52,013 bases of DNA, taken from NCBI GenBank assembly GCA_015654595.1, contig JAATGQ010000098.1, positions 1-52,013 of the forward strand, written 5' to 3'. Under the pieces are notes generated by a model. The model searched no databases and was not told the DNA's origin. It saw nothing but the letters and a program-made list of their open reading frames with translations. This document shows, piece by piece, positions 24,086 through 32,007 of this stretch (position 1 is the stretch's first letter; the number at the start of each line of letters is the position of its first letter). This DNA is from Chitinophagales bacterium. Its GTDB lineage: Bacteria > Bacteroidota > Bacteroidia > Chitinophagales > Chitinophagaceae. The position numbers and the translations under genes were made by a program.

Positions 24086-24946
24086 ATGAATACTTCGTTA
24101 AAACATCTGTCTATTTTTCATCAGCAGCAGCTGGGGTTGGCTCGCAAGATCATTATCGACGCTATACAACCCGAAAAGATTATTCTATTTGGCGTTTTCA
24201 GCGCCGGAAGGGAAGCCGCTCTTTTTACGGAAAAGCTCCCGGCTGGTCTTCTCGCCTATGATCTATTGGTGGTTTCCCGGGCGGAGGATCAGCGTTCGGA
24301 TTATGAGTTACAGGATATTGTCGAAAACCGGTGCCGCGACCGGGTGCCGGCGACGATGCTGGTGCATAATCTTGAGTATGTCAACAAGAAGATCGCGGAA
24401 GGACATTATTTTTTCAACGAGGTCTGTATGGAAGGTATTTGTTTATACAGCAGGGGCTGGAGGCGGCTGGAGACGCCTTGTCAGCCGAACTGGAAATTGG
24501 TGAAGGCGATGGCGGAACAGGATTACGACCGTTGGGCCAGACAGGCGCAGGCCTTTTTTAATAGCGCTTTGTTCAATCAGCGGGAGAAGGAGTGGAAACT
24601 GGCTGTCTTTATGCTGCACCAGGCAGCAGAACATATTTACCAGGCTATTCTGCTGGTATTTACGGGTTATAAGCCGACGACGCACAACCTGGATAAGCTG
24701 CGGCGGTATACGAACCGGTTTTCACTGGATCTGACCATGTTGTTTTCGCGTAATACGATGGAAGAGGATTATCTGTTCCGGCTGCTGGTGGATGGTTATG
24801 TGGAAGCCCGCTACAATGACAGATTCAGGATCACGGAACAGGAAGTTCGCACGTTGATCGGCAGGGTGGGGCAGTTGTTGGAGATCGCTCAAAGAATTTG
24901 CAGGAACCGGTTCCTGAGCCTGGAAAAGAAAGCTTCACAGCAATAG
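24086..24946 (+). CDS. Degenerate nucleotidyltransferase (MNT) fused to a HEPN domain
   Basis: 286 residues. The N-terminal ~120 residues follow the minimal nucleotidyltransferase fold (KIILFGVFSAGREA...AYDLLVVSRAED), but the usual GS is GV (36-37) and the DxD is AYD (57-59), so the catalytic acid pair is incomplete. The C-terminal half (about 140-275) is a HEPN domain (FMLHQAAEHIYQAILLVFTGYKPTTHNLDKL); no R-x4-6-H RNase motif is present, and the ARY stretch at 241-243 stands near where it would be expected. Active MNT-HEPN pairs act as toxin-antitoxin or AMPylating systems; this single-chain degenerate form is more likely a binding or scaffold protein. Divergent XRE regulator upstream. Structure is clear, function inferred. 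Confidence 0.8.
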   Translation: MNTSLKHLSIFHQQQLGLARKIIIDAIQPEKIILFGVFSAGREAALFTEKLPAGLLAYDLLVVSRAEDQRSDYELQDIVENRCRDRVPATMLVHNLEYVNKKIAEGHYFFNEVCMEGICLYSRGWRRLETPCQPNWKLVKAMAEQDYDRWARQAQAFFNSALFNQREKEWKLAVFMLHQAAEHIYQAILLVFTGYKPTTHNLDKLRRYTNRFSLDLTMLFSRNTMEEDYLFRLLVDGYVEARYNDRFRITEQEVRTLIGRVGQLLEIAQRICRNRFLSLEKKASQQ

Positions 24947-24961
24947 GGGCCTCAGCAAAAG

Positions 24962-24991
24962 AAGCTGTGCAGCACAAGGCTGCAACAGCTT
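24962..24991 (-). terminator. Hairpin between MNT-HEPN and Rrf2 genes
   Basis: A 12-bp stem with one bulged base (AAGCTGTGCAGC with GCTGC+A+ACAGCTT, ACAAG loop) at the 3' ends of the two convergent genes, overlapping the Rrf2 stop codon. The minus strand has only a short CTTTTG run after it, so it is a weak terminator. Confidence 0.4.
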
Positions 24992-25400
24992 ATCCTTTGG
25001 TCAGGTCGGCGATAGTCTTTTTTTCCAGTATTTTGAGATTGGCGTCTCTTACCTGTGACATGACAGTATGGAGACCACAACCTTTTTCATCACAGTTCTT
25101 ACAGCGCTCATAGAAGTAAAGGCTGACGCAGGGCAGCAGGGAAATAGGGCCGTCGAGGAGGCGCATGACGGTTGCCAGCGGCACATCCTTGGGGTTTTTG
25201 GCGAAATAGTATCCACCGCCTTTTCCCTTTTTACTTTCCAGTATATTGGCATTTTTTAATTCCAGCAGGATATTCTCCAGGAACTTTAGCGGGATCTTTT
25301 TCTTTCTCGCTATTTCTGCGATCAGTACGGGTTCATCCTTCTCCTTTTCGGCGAGATACATCAGCGCCTGAAAAGCATATTGGGTTTTTTTGGATAGCAT
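24990..25400 (-). CDS. Rrf2-family transcriptional regulator with Cys cluster
   Basis: 136 residues. The Rrf2 winged helix is at the N-terminus (QYAFQALMYLAE, IAEIARKKKIPLKFLENILLELKNANILESKKGKGGGYYFAK). The ligand loop holds Cys91, Cys100, Cys103 and Cys108 (LPCVSLYF...CKNCDEKGCGL), consistent with an Fe-S cluster or another redox or metal sensor as in IscR/NsrR relatives; spacing differs from IscR. It lies 36 bases downstream of dapB on the same strand. In other bacteria Rrf2 proteins control sulfur or Fe-S genes, so a link to the sulfur island 19 kb away is possible but unproven. Confidence 0.9.
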   Translation of the reverse strand: MLSKKTQYAFQALMYLAEKEKDEPVLIAEIARKKKIPLKFLENILLELKNANILESKKGKGGGYYFAKNPKDVPLATVMRLLDGPISLLPCVSLYFYERCKNCDEKGCGLHTVMSQVRDANLKILEKKTIADLTKG

Positions 25401-25436
25401 GGTTTATCCTTTGTTCGTTATTTTTTAATGATGTCT

Positions 25437-26153
25437 TTAAATTCCCAGAACGTCTTTCATCTGATAGACGCCCTTCTTCCCGGCGAGAAACTCTGCGGCC
25501 AGCACTGCCCCTGTGGCAAAGCCTTTTCGATTATGCGCGGTGTGGATGATCTCGATGCTGTCGATGTCCGAGTTGTATTCAATTCTATGCGTACCGGGCA
25601 CGGGATCTATTCTTTCACTGAGAATTTCCAATTCATCTAAGTTATCACTAATATGATTGACCCAGTTCTTTTTCCGCTGAATTTTTTCCATGACCTGTTC
25701 GGCAAGAGCTATCGCGGTACCACTGGGCGCATCTTTTTTATGCGTATGATGGATCTCGGTGATCCGGACGGTATAATCCGGCTGTGAAGCCATCAGGGCG
25801 GCCAGTTTTCTGTTCAGCTCATAGAAAATGTTGACGCCGACGCTAAAGTTGCTGGCATAGAGGAAAGCGCCCTGGTTGTTCTCGCAAAGCGCCTCGATCT
25901 CTTTAAGCCTGGAAAGCCATCCTGTGGAACCGGAAACAACGGGCACGCCAGCTTCAAGACAGCGCTGGATATTCAAAAAAGCGCTTTCAGGATTGGTGAA
26001 CTCGATCGCTGCATCGACCTTCTGTATATTAACAATCGTATTGTCCTGCTGGTTCTGTGAAGATATCCTTAATACGATAGAATGGCCCCGGCCCAGGGCA
26101 ATTTCTTCGATAGCTTTTCCCATTTTGCCATAACCAATAAGCGCGATCTTCAT
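25437..26153 (-). CDS. dapB: 4-hydroxy-tetrahydrodipicolinate reductase
   Basis: 238 residues from ATG 26153 (MKIALIGYGKMGKAI); an upstream ATG at 26201 would extend before the NAD(P)H-binding strand. Landmarks: GYGKMG nucleotide loop, AIEFTNPES, SGSTGWL, and the active site EIHHTHKKDAPSGTA. It catalyses the NAD(P)H-dependent step from hydroxytetrahydrodipicolinate to tetrahydrodipicolinate in lysine and diaminopimelate synthesis, so it supplies cell wall precursor. It ends the parA-parB-DUF5683-dapB cluster, a grouping typical of Bacteroidota chromosomes. Confidence 0.95.
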   Translation of the reverse strand: MKIALIGYGKMGKAIEEIALGRGHSIVLRISSQNQQDNTIVNIQKVDAAIEFTNPESAFLNIQRCLEAGVPVVSGSTGWLSRLKEIEALCENNQGAFLYASNFSVGVNIFYELNRKLAALMASQPDYTVRITEIHHTHKKDAPSGTAIALAEQVMEKIQRKKNWVNHISDNLDELEILSERIDPVPGTHRIEYNSDIDSIEIIHTAHNRKGFATGAVLAAEFLAGKKGVYQMKDVLGI

Positions 26154-26216
26154 GTTGCGGAGAATTTGCGGCAAACGTACAATTAATTTTCTGGCGGACA
26201 ATGCCCCCGACCCGTT

Positions 26217-26984
26217 CTAAGGAGTGGATATCGGCCGGTGTTTTATCTTGTGGAGCTCGAAGGCAAGACCAATTCCTGCCATACCGCCGAAAGTAGTGGT
26301 CGACGCGGTAGGCAGCGCCTGGGGCTGCTGCAGATGAACGCTTAGCTGATCGCTGACGTCGAAGTACATCAGGTGGGCGTCAACGGTGGCGTCAACGATG
26401 TTCAGTCCCCAGAACAACAGGAAGAAGAGCACGGAATAGTCCTCGTCTTTCCGGAATTCATTACGATAGGTTCTGAGCGAACTTTCGTCATTGTAAGTAA
26501 TAAATGTTCGCAGCTGTGGGTCGACCTTTGCCGCAAGATCAGCGGGAACAGTAACGCCGGTTGCGGCTGCCCGATCCATTATAGAGATGGCAAACTGGCA
26601 TTTGTTATACCAGCTCCGGTTATAGAAGAAGGTGTAGACCGGTATGCCAACCGCAGCCCAGACCAGCGGAACTTTCCAGTATTTCCGGTTATAGATCTGT
26701 CCCAGACCGGGGGCAAAGGTCGAATAAAGTGTTGCCTTACGCGGATCGTGTTTTCTTCTCCCCAGCGAATCGACCGCATAGACCTTGGGCTGTTTGTGAT
26801 TGCGATGCGTTCTGCCGGAGTCGGATACATTGGGCGGCAGGTCTCCTGTCGTCTGTACGCCAACGGCCTGCTTGCCCTTGATATAAGAAGGGATAGTGTC
26901 ATTATTTGTTTGCTGTGACCGGCCAACAAAGTGCAGACATAAGAAAAACACGATCGCTGAAAAATACCGAAAGGTCCTGTTCAT
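26217..26984 (-). CDS. DUF5683 domain membrane protein
   Basis: 255 residues from ATG 26984; the longer frame would begin with TTG. A signal peptide or anchor (FRYFSAIVFFLCLHFVG) is followed by a polar linker to ~80, then the DUF5683 core: PRKATLYSTFAPGLGQIYNRKYWKVPLVWAAVGIPVYTFFYN with a membrane helix, and a second helix around SVLFFLLFWGLNIVDATVDAHLMYFDVS. The function is unknown; it is consistently found beside parB and dapB in Bacteroidota. The start is 13 bases after the parB stop, so the genes are likely co-translated. Confidence 0.85.
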   Translation of the reverse strand: MNRTFRYFSAIVFFLCLHFVGRSQQTNNDTIPSYIKGKQAVGVQTTGDLPPNVSDSGRTHRNHKQPKVYAVDSLGRRKHDPRKATLYSTFAPGLGQIYNRKYWKVPLVWAAVGIPVYTFFYNRSWYNKCQFAISIMDRAAATGVTVPADLAAKVDPQLRTFITYNDESSLRTYRNEFRKDEDYSVLFFLLFWGLNIVDATVDAHLMYFDVSDQLSVHLQQPQALPTASTTTFGGMAGIGLAFELHKIKHRPISTP

Positions 26985-26997
26985 TGGCTGGGACAAC

Positions 26998-27930
26998 TTA
27001 ATTTACAGAGACACCCAGCTGGTCCAACAATTTGTTCAGTTCCTGGAGTGAGTAGTATTCAATGGAAATACTGCCTTCTCCTTTCTTGCTGTGATTGAGC
27101 TTGACCCGGGTGCTGAAATGCGAGGCTAAGTTATCTTCAATTCTTTTGAATGCTTCGGGGAGCGCTGGCTTTACCGAATTTTTAACAGCGGCGCCAGGGA
27201 TATTTTCCTTGTATAATTTTCGAACCAGTTCTTCCGTCTGACGAACGGAAAGACCCTTTTCCTTGATCTCGTTATAAAGATACAACTGCTTGTCAACCGT
27301 GTCGACATTGACCAGTGCGCGTGCATGTCCCATCGAAAGCTGGTTGCTGCGAACGGCTACCTGGATATCAGGAGGCAGCTTTAAAAGACGGATATAATTG
27401 GCGACGGTACTTCTTTCCTTCCCCATTCTTTCGGCAACCTGCTCCTGGGTATAGTTCAGTTCTTCCATCATCCGCTTGTAGGACAAAGCGATTTCCATCG
27501 CATTCAGATCCTCACGCTGCAGATTCTCCAACAGCGCCAGTTCCAGCAGCTGCTGGTCATCCGCCTGGCGGATATAGGCCGGGATATCCTTTAGCTCGGC
27601 GAGCTTGGATGCCCTGAAACGGCGTTCCCCGGAGATGAGCCGGTACTTGCCGGTAGGCAGCTTCGATACCGTGATCGGCTGGATGATGTCGTGCAGCCGG
27701 ATAGAATGCGCCAGCTCCTGGAGCGCAACCTCGTCGAAGTCGTGCCGGGGCTGCCGGGGATTGGTTTCGATCTGGTCCAGCGGGATCCGCAGGATATTAG
27801 TCACCGTCTCTACGACGGAAGGCTTCAGATCGCCGGAGGTTGTTTTCAAATCTGCGTCGATGCTTTTGAGCAAGGACCGGATGCCTTTTCCCAGCGCATC
27901 TTTATTATCTTTTTTATTTGGAGTACTCAT
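26998..27930 (-). CDS. parB: Chromosome partitioning protein ParB
   Basis: 310 residues. The N-terminal ParB/Srx CTP-binding domain (about 50-140) has QIETNPRQPRHDFDEVALQELAHSI and the GERRFRA motif with KYRLISGERRFRAS; the central HTH follows (YTQEQVAERMGKERSTVANYIRLLKLP) and a short C-terminal dimer domain ends the protein. ParB clamps on DNA at parS and with ParA moves chromosome origins apart. I saw no parS-like TGTTTCACGTGAAACA in the window. It starts 6 bases after parA, same operon. Confidence 0.95.
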   Translation of the reverse strand: MSTPNKKDNKDALGKGIRSLLKSIDADLKTTSGDLKPSVVETVTNILRIPLDQIETNPRQPRHDFDEVALQELAHSIRLHDIIQPITVSKLPTGKYRLISGERRFRASKLAELKDIPAYIRQADDQQLLELALLENLQREDLNAMEIALSYKRMMEELNYTQEQVAERMGKERSTVANYIRLLKLPPDIQVAVRSNQLSMGHARALVNVDTVDKQLYLYNEIKEKGLSVRQTEELVRKLYKENIPGAAVKNSVKPALPEAFKRIEDNLASHFSTRVKLNHSKKGEGSISIEYYSLQELNKLLDQLGVSVN

Positions 27931-27936
27931 GCTTGC

Positions 27937-28737
27937 TTATTCTAAGATCCTCTCTTCCTGTTTGATCTTCGTCAGGTTGTTCTTCTGAAGAATTTCTTTG
28001 GCCAGGTTGAGATAATTGACGGAACCCTTGCTCAGCGCATCATATAAAATAACCGGCTTACCTACGCTGGGCGCTTCGCTTATCTTGGTATTCCGGTGGA
28101 TGATCGTATTGAATACGATCTCGTCAAAGTGTTTACGGACTTCGCTGACCACCTGGTTGCACAACCGCAGACGGCCGTCGTACATGGTCATCAGGATGCC
28201 TTCTATAGCGAGGGTAGGGTTGAGACGGCTTTGGACGATCTTTACTGTATTTAACAGCTTACCAAGCCCTTCCAGGGCGAAAAACTCGGTTTGCACAGGG
28301 ACGATTACGGAATCAGCAGCGGTAAGGGCGTTGACGGTGATCAAACCAAGAGAAGGCGAACAATCAATAATGATAAAATCGTATTCGTCCTTTATCGGCT
28401 CGAGTATACCCTTAAGCACGCTTTCCCGGTTGGGGTAGTTGATCATTTCAATTTCATAACCCACCAGGTCGATGTGAGAGGGAACCACATCCAGATGGGG
28501 TATCTCGGATTTAAGGATCACGTCTTTCACAGGGATATGATTGACCATGCAATCGTACAGGCTCTGGGTAATATTGTGCAGGTCAAAGCCTACGCCAGTC
28601 GTACTGTTCGCCTGGGGATCGGCATCTACCAGCAGCGTGCTGAACTCCAACACAGCAAAGCTGGCTGCCAGATTGATCGCCGAGGTCGTTTTGCCCACAC
28701 CTCCCTTTTGATTTGCTACTCCAATAGTTTTTGCCAT
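27937..28737 (-). CDS. parA: Chromosome partitioning ATPase ParA
   Basis: 266 residues. Deviant Walker A KGGVGKTT at 11-18 after MAKTIGVANQ, Walker A-prime DADPQANST, Walker B IIIDCSPSLG. ParA is the nucleoid-bound ATPase partner of ParB. First gene of the par-DUF5683-dapB operon. The upstream gap (28738-29037) lies between this gene and the divergent phosphoesterase and carries a dyad; no clear promoter box is certain (a TATCTTCG one mismatch from TAnnTTTG lies about 40 bases upstream). Confidence 0.95.
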   Translation of the reverse strand: MAKTIGVANQKGGVGKTTSAINLAASFAVLEFSTLLVDADPQANSTTGVGFDLHNITQSLYDCMVNHIPVKDVILKSEIPHLDVVPSHIDLVGYEIEMINYPNRESVLKGILEPIKDEYDFIIIDCSPSLGLITVNALTAADSVIVPVQTEFFALEGLGKLLNTVKIVQSRLNPTLAIEGILMTMYDGRLRLCNQVVSEVRKHFDEIVFNTIIHRNTKISEAPSVGKPVILYDALSKGSVNYLNLAKEILQKNNLTKIKQEERILE

Positions 28738-28803
28738 AGTTTATTTGTAACGCTTCAGGGGTCTTGGCCGAAGATAGTCTTCGACCGGGTCCATATTTAA
28801 TGG

Positions 28804-28839
28804 TAAAATTGTCGCCATTCCTTAAGACGACAAAATTTA
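28804..28839. promoter_or_regulatory. Inverted repeat in the 300-bp gap between parA and the phosphoesterase gene
   Basis: TAAAATTGTCG (28804-28814) and CGACAAAATTTA (28828-28839) are near-complementary arms around a 13-base spacer. The rest of 28738-29037 shows no gene, no terminator and no convincing -33/-7 pair; a long minus-strand frame there has no family features. Confidence 0.35.
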
Positions 28840-29037
28840 GTTTTGCCCACCTGGGAATTCCCGGTCCGGTAACCGGCTTTTTCGGGCATTTTCCCTGACA
28901 GGATGGCAAATTTACGTTCTTCGTCATAAATTATCCCAACTTTACCGAAGTTTGCCGCAATTTTGCACCGGGCTTCGACCTTTTTCCTGTCCTGAAGGGC
29001 AGGCGAGCGATCCAGAACCCGATAAAAACTTATTTTC

Positions 29038-30273
29038 ATGCGTAACCGGAGATACATGCTGATCATTATCTTAATAGCGCTGCTATTGGATTGGTATGTA
29101 TTCCAAGCGGTAAAAGCGATTGCGCATGGCGCGTCCCCCCGCTGGAAGCTGGTCATTTACGGCGTCTACTGGGGGATTACCCTGCTCGCGCTGGGGCTCT
29201 TCCCGCTGCTGCCCATCATCCAGGTTCAGTCTCACCGGTTATACAATTATCTTTTTTCGGTATTTTTCGGGCTCTATATCGCCAAACTGCTGGCGGCGGT
29301 CTTTTTCCTGTTCGACGATATCCGCCGGGTCATCCAATGGGCCGTCGTGCATGCCTCCAACCGGCCAAAACCGTTGACAGGCGAGGGAATGCCCCGATCG
29401 GTCTTTCTCAGCTGGCTGGGGCTTGCTCTTGGCGGGAGCGTCTTTTCCTCCTTATTATACGGGTTCACCAATAAATACAATTACAGGGTCCGCCGCTTAC
29501 AGCTGGCCTATGCCAATCTCCCCGCTGGTTTTAAGGGGATAAAAATTGTTCAACTGTCTGATATTCACACCGGCAGCCTGAGCGACCCCGCTGCGGTCAA
29601 CAAAGGGATCGATATGGTGCTGGCGGAAGCGCCGGACCTGATCCTTTTTACCGGAGACCTGGTCAATGATCAGGCCGTTGAAATGACAGAAGACTATCGG
29701 GCGATCTTTGCCCGTCTAAAAGCGCCCATGGGCGTGTATTCTACTTTGGGAAATCACGATTATGGCGATTATTCCTGGTGGGAAACGCCGGAGTTGAAAA
29801 AAGCCAATCTGGAGCGGATAAAGCAGATACAGGGTGAAATGGGCTGGCGTCTGCTGATGAATGAACATGTTGCCCTGGAAAGAGGAGGAGACCAGATCGC
29901 CTTGATAGGTATTGAAAACTGGAGCGCTAAGGCGCGCTTTCCCAAATACGGTAAGCTGGATAGCGCCTATGCGGGAACGGAAAAATATCCTTTTAAGATA
30001 TTGATGAGCCATGATCCAAGCCATTGGGATGCGGAAGTAAGACCGCATTATCCCGATATCGATCTGGCCCTCGCAGGACATACGCATGGGATGCAATTCG
30101 GCGTGGAGCTGCCCTGGATGAAATGGAGCCCGGTTCAATATGTCTATAAAGAATGGGCAGGGCTTTACGAAGAAGGAAAGCAAAAGCTTTACGTCAACAG
30201 AGGGTTTGGTTTTATCGGTTATCCCGGCCGTTTTGGGATATTGCCGGAAATAACGGTGTTCGAGCTGGTATAA
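29038..30273 (+). CDS. Membrane-anchored metallophosphoesterase
   Basis: 411 residues. Four N-terminal transmembrane helices (about 6-25, 37-60, 70-92 and 120-140) precede a calcineurin-like catalytic domain with its motifs in order: QLSDIHTG, FTGDLVND, LGNHDYGD, ILMSHDP and LAGHTHG. These bind two metal ions for phosphoester hydrolysis. The family includes YkuE/UDP-2,3-diacylglucosamine hydrolase-like proteins; substrate unknown. Catalytic domain likely faces the cytoplasm or periplasm depending on an even helix count. Monocistronic, divergent from parA. Confidence 0.9.
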   Translation: MRNRRYMLIIILIALLLDWYVFQAVKAIAHGASPRWKLVIYGVYWGITLLALGLFPLLPIIQVQSHRLYNYLFSVFFGLYIAKLLAAVFFLFDDIRRVIQWAVVHASNRPKPLTGEGMPRSVFLSWLGLALGGSVFSSLLYGFTNKYNYRVRRLQLAYANLPAGFKGIKIVQLSDIHTGSLSDPAAVNKGIDMVLAEAPDLILFTGDLVNDQAVEMTEDYRAIFARLKAPMGVYSTLGNHDYGDYSWWETPELKKANLERIKQIQGEMGWRLLMNEHVALERGGDQIALIGIENWSAKARFPKYGKLDSAYAGTEKYPFKILMSHDPSHWDAEVRPHYPDIDLALAGHTHGMQFGVELPWMKWSPVQYVYKEWAGLYEEGKQKLYVNRGFGFIGYPGRFGILPEITVFELV

Positions 30274-30293
30274 AGCAAGGCAGCCGCCTGGAT

Positions 30294-30352
30294 TTAACAA
30301 GGCTTTTGCAGCGTTTGGTCGTGTTAACAAGTCATTTTAGAGATTTTAACAA
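30294..30352 (+). repeat. Three direct TTAACAA repeats upstream of the first beta-barrel gene
   Basis: TTAACAA occurs at 30294-30300, 30324-30330 and 30346-30352, spaced 30 and 22 bases, near whole DNA turns. They lie 63-121 bases before the start codon at 30415 and may be a regulator binding array. No -7 consensus was seen. Confidence 0.35.
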
Positions 30353-30414
30353 AGCTATACAGTATTCAAATGTATTTTCATCCCATAATTAGGAAACAAA
30401 AAACAGCATCTACA

Positions 30415-31122
30415 ATGAAATCGAGCATGAACTCTGCCTTAAACATCCAAACCTCAAAAGCCAATCGTACCATTAAGGCGTCCCGAAAAACGCTGCTAAC
30501 TGCGCTTACTTCTTTCTTGCTGTTAACTGCTGTGTCTTCCCGTTCTTATGCGCAGTCACTTGAATTAGGCTTAAAAGGCGGTATTAATTATATGAAGATG
30601 GGAGGAAGATCGTTTGATAATAAGAATTACCTTGGCGCGGTCGGCGGGTTATACGGAGAATATCACCTGACCTCCATGTGGGGCCTCCAGGCAGAATTGG
30701 TGTTCAGCCAGGTTACCGCAAAGACCGGCGATCAGTTCAACCAGATCTTCAGCACTATCGGCGCTGTATCTGACCAGCTCACAACGAATGACTATATCAC
30801 ATTGCCAGTTATGGTCTCTTTCCGTCCCATTCCTGAATTGTCTATTCTCGCAGGCGCCCAATATGGATTTTTGTTCAATCAGACAAAGGGGCTTTACCAA
30901 AGCCAAGGCATGCAGAATTATAAGGCATTCAATCAAAATGACATTTCCATTGTTTTTGGCGGTCAGCTCAACCTGAATAGAGTGAAATTTGGACTTCGCT
31001 TTGTCAACGGCTTAAACCAGCTTAATCATTACAACACGACCGATACCTGGCGCCAATACGGATTTCAGGCTTACCTCGGCTATCGTATCGCCGACATCAA
31101 GCTGAAGAAAAAGAAACACTAA
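30415..31122 (+). CDS. Outer membrane beta-barrel protein (porin family / PorT-like)
   Basis: 235 residues from ATG 30415, which gives a signal peptide ending SSRSYAQ; an earlier ATG at 30370 lacks support. The mature protein is an eight-strand type beta-barrel: LELGLKGGINYMKM, GGLYGEYHLTSMWGLQAELVFSQV, TLPVMVSFRPIPELSILAGAQYGFLFN, LNLNRVKFGLRFVNGLN and an aromatic final strand, then a basic KLKKKKH tail. It is a paralogue of the next gene (shared FRPxPxLSILAGxQxGxLxNQ segment). Probably a structural or small-molecule outer membrane protein; no specific function can be given. Confidence 0.85.
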   Translation: MKSSMNSALNIQTSKANRTIKASRKTLLTALTSFLLLTAVSSRSYAQSLELGLKGGINYMKMGGRSFDNKNYLGAVGGLYGEYHLTSMWGLQAELVFSQVTAKTGDQFNQIFSTIGAVSDQLTTNDYITLPVMVSFRPIPELSILAGAQYGFLFNQTKGLYQSQGMQNYKAFNQNDISIVFGGQLNLNRVKFGLRFVNGLNQLNHYNTTDTWRQYGFQAYLGYRIADIKLKKKKH

Positions 31123-31233
31123 GCTACGGATGAGCCTGAGCCTTTGGCGTCTGTGGAATTGATTACCCTAAAATCACTGGCACATAAGTTGAAACACTAC
31201 ATGCAATCCATTTGATCATTTAAACATTCCAAC

Positions 31234-31821
31234 ATGAAAAGGAACGCATGCTTATTGTTTCTCGGGCTTATACTTGCCATATCCACTACCCAGGCCCAAG
31301 GCGTCCATTTGGGCATCAAAGGCGGCGCTAACCTCTTTAAGGTAAATGGCGAGTCCTTTAGTGATGAATTCAAGTTTGGTTATAATGTCGGCGCTTTTTC
31401 CCAGATCAATTTTACATCGAGCTGGGGGATACAACCGGAATTACTTTTTAATCAAACCAATTACCGGACAGGCAATAGCTTTAGCTCCATATACCCCAAT
31501 GGGGTCGACGGCGTAAAAGGCAAACTCAACTACGTCACTATTCCGGTGCTGTTGAGTTTTCGTCCCGTACCCATTCTGAGTATTCTGGCCGGTCCGCAGT
31601 TCGGCATTCTGCTGAATCAGGACGAGCATCTGGTCAATAATGCCAAAGATGCGTTTAAAAAAGGCGACTTCTCACTGGTGGGCGGCGCACAGTTGAATCT
31701 GGCCAGTGTAATGGTCGGTGCCCGTTATGTGATCGGATTGAACAATATTAATGACGTGACAGATGATCACAGCTGGAAGAATCAGGGCTGGCAGTTGTAC
31801 GCCGGATTCCGGATCTTTTAG
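31234..31821 (+). CDS. Outer membrane beta-barrel protein, paralogue of the preceding gene
   Basis: 195 residues with a signal peptide ending STTQAQ. Barrel strands parallel those of the neighbour (VHLGIKGGANLFKVNGESF, SSWGIQPELLFNQTNYRTG, TIPVLLSFRPVPILSILAGPQFGILLNQ, LNLASVMVGARYVIGLNNIN, GWQLYAGFRIF). It ends with aromatic Phe, as outer membrane barrels do. The genes are 111 bases apart on the same strand, and a terminator follows, so they are likely expressed from nearby units after a duplication. Function unknown. Confidence 0.86.
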   Translation: MKRNACLLFLGLILAISTTQAQGVHLGIKGGANLFKVNGESFSDEFKFGYNVGAFSQINFTSSWGIQPELLFNQTNYRTGNSFSSIYPNGVDGVKGKLNYVTIPVLLSFRPVPILSILAGPQFGILLNQDEHLVNNAKDAFKKGDFSLVGGAQLNLASVMVGARYVIGLNNINDVTDDHSWKNQGWQLYAGFRIF

Positions 31822-31855
31822 ATGAATGATTCCCGTCAATTGAATGGTTGGATAG

Positions 31856-31888
31856 CAGCCCTCCTGACAAAACAGGAGGGCTGTGCTT
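31856..31888 (+). terminator. Terminator after the beta-barrel pair
   Basis: CAGCCCTCCTG (31856-31866) pairs with CAGGAGGGCTG (31873-31883) over ACAAAA, followed by TGCTTTTTG. Confidence 0.85.
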
Positions 31889-31931
31889 TTTGACAGGCTT
31901 TGGCATTAAACTTGACCCCCATACAATTCAT

Positions 31932-31961
31932 CTGTAAAAGAGTAGGAATTTTCCATTACAG
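31932..31961 (+). promoter_or_regulatory. Inverted repeat upstream of lon
   Basis: CTGTAA (31932-31937) and TTACAG (31956-31961) flank an inner palindrome GGAATTTTCC (31944-31953). The element ends 46 bases before the lon start and precedes a -7-like CTATTTTG at 31964. A heat-shock or stress regulator might bind here; no known motif recognised. Confidence 0.35.
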
Positions 31962-32007
31962 ATGCTATTTTGTCATCGATTGCCTATAACACGACAAAAA
32001 TTACCGG

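Noticed and set aside
24086..24946. Active MNT-HEPN toxin-antitoxin system
   Set aside because: The nucleotidyltransferase acids and the HEPN RNase motif are not present, and toxin and antitoxin parts are one chain, so an active TA assignment is not supported.
26998..28737. parS site near parAB
   Set aside because: No TGTTTCACGTGAAACA-like sequence was found by eye in the window.
28738..29037. Noncoding RNA gene in the parA upstream gap
   Set aside because: Only one dyad is visible; no promoter-terminator pair frames a transcript.
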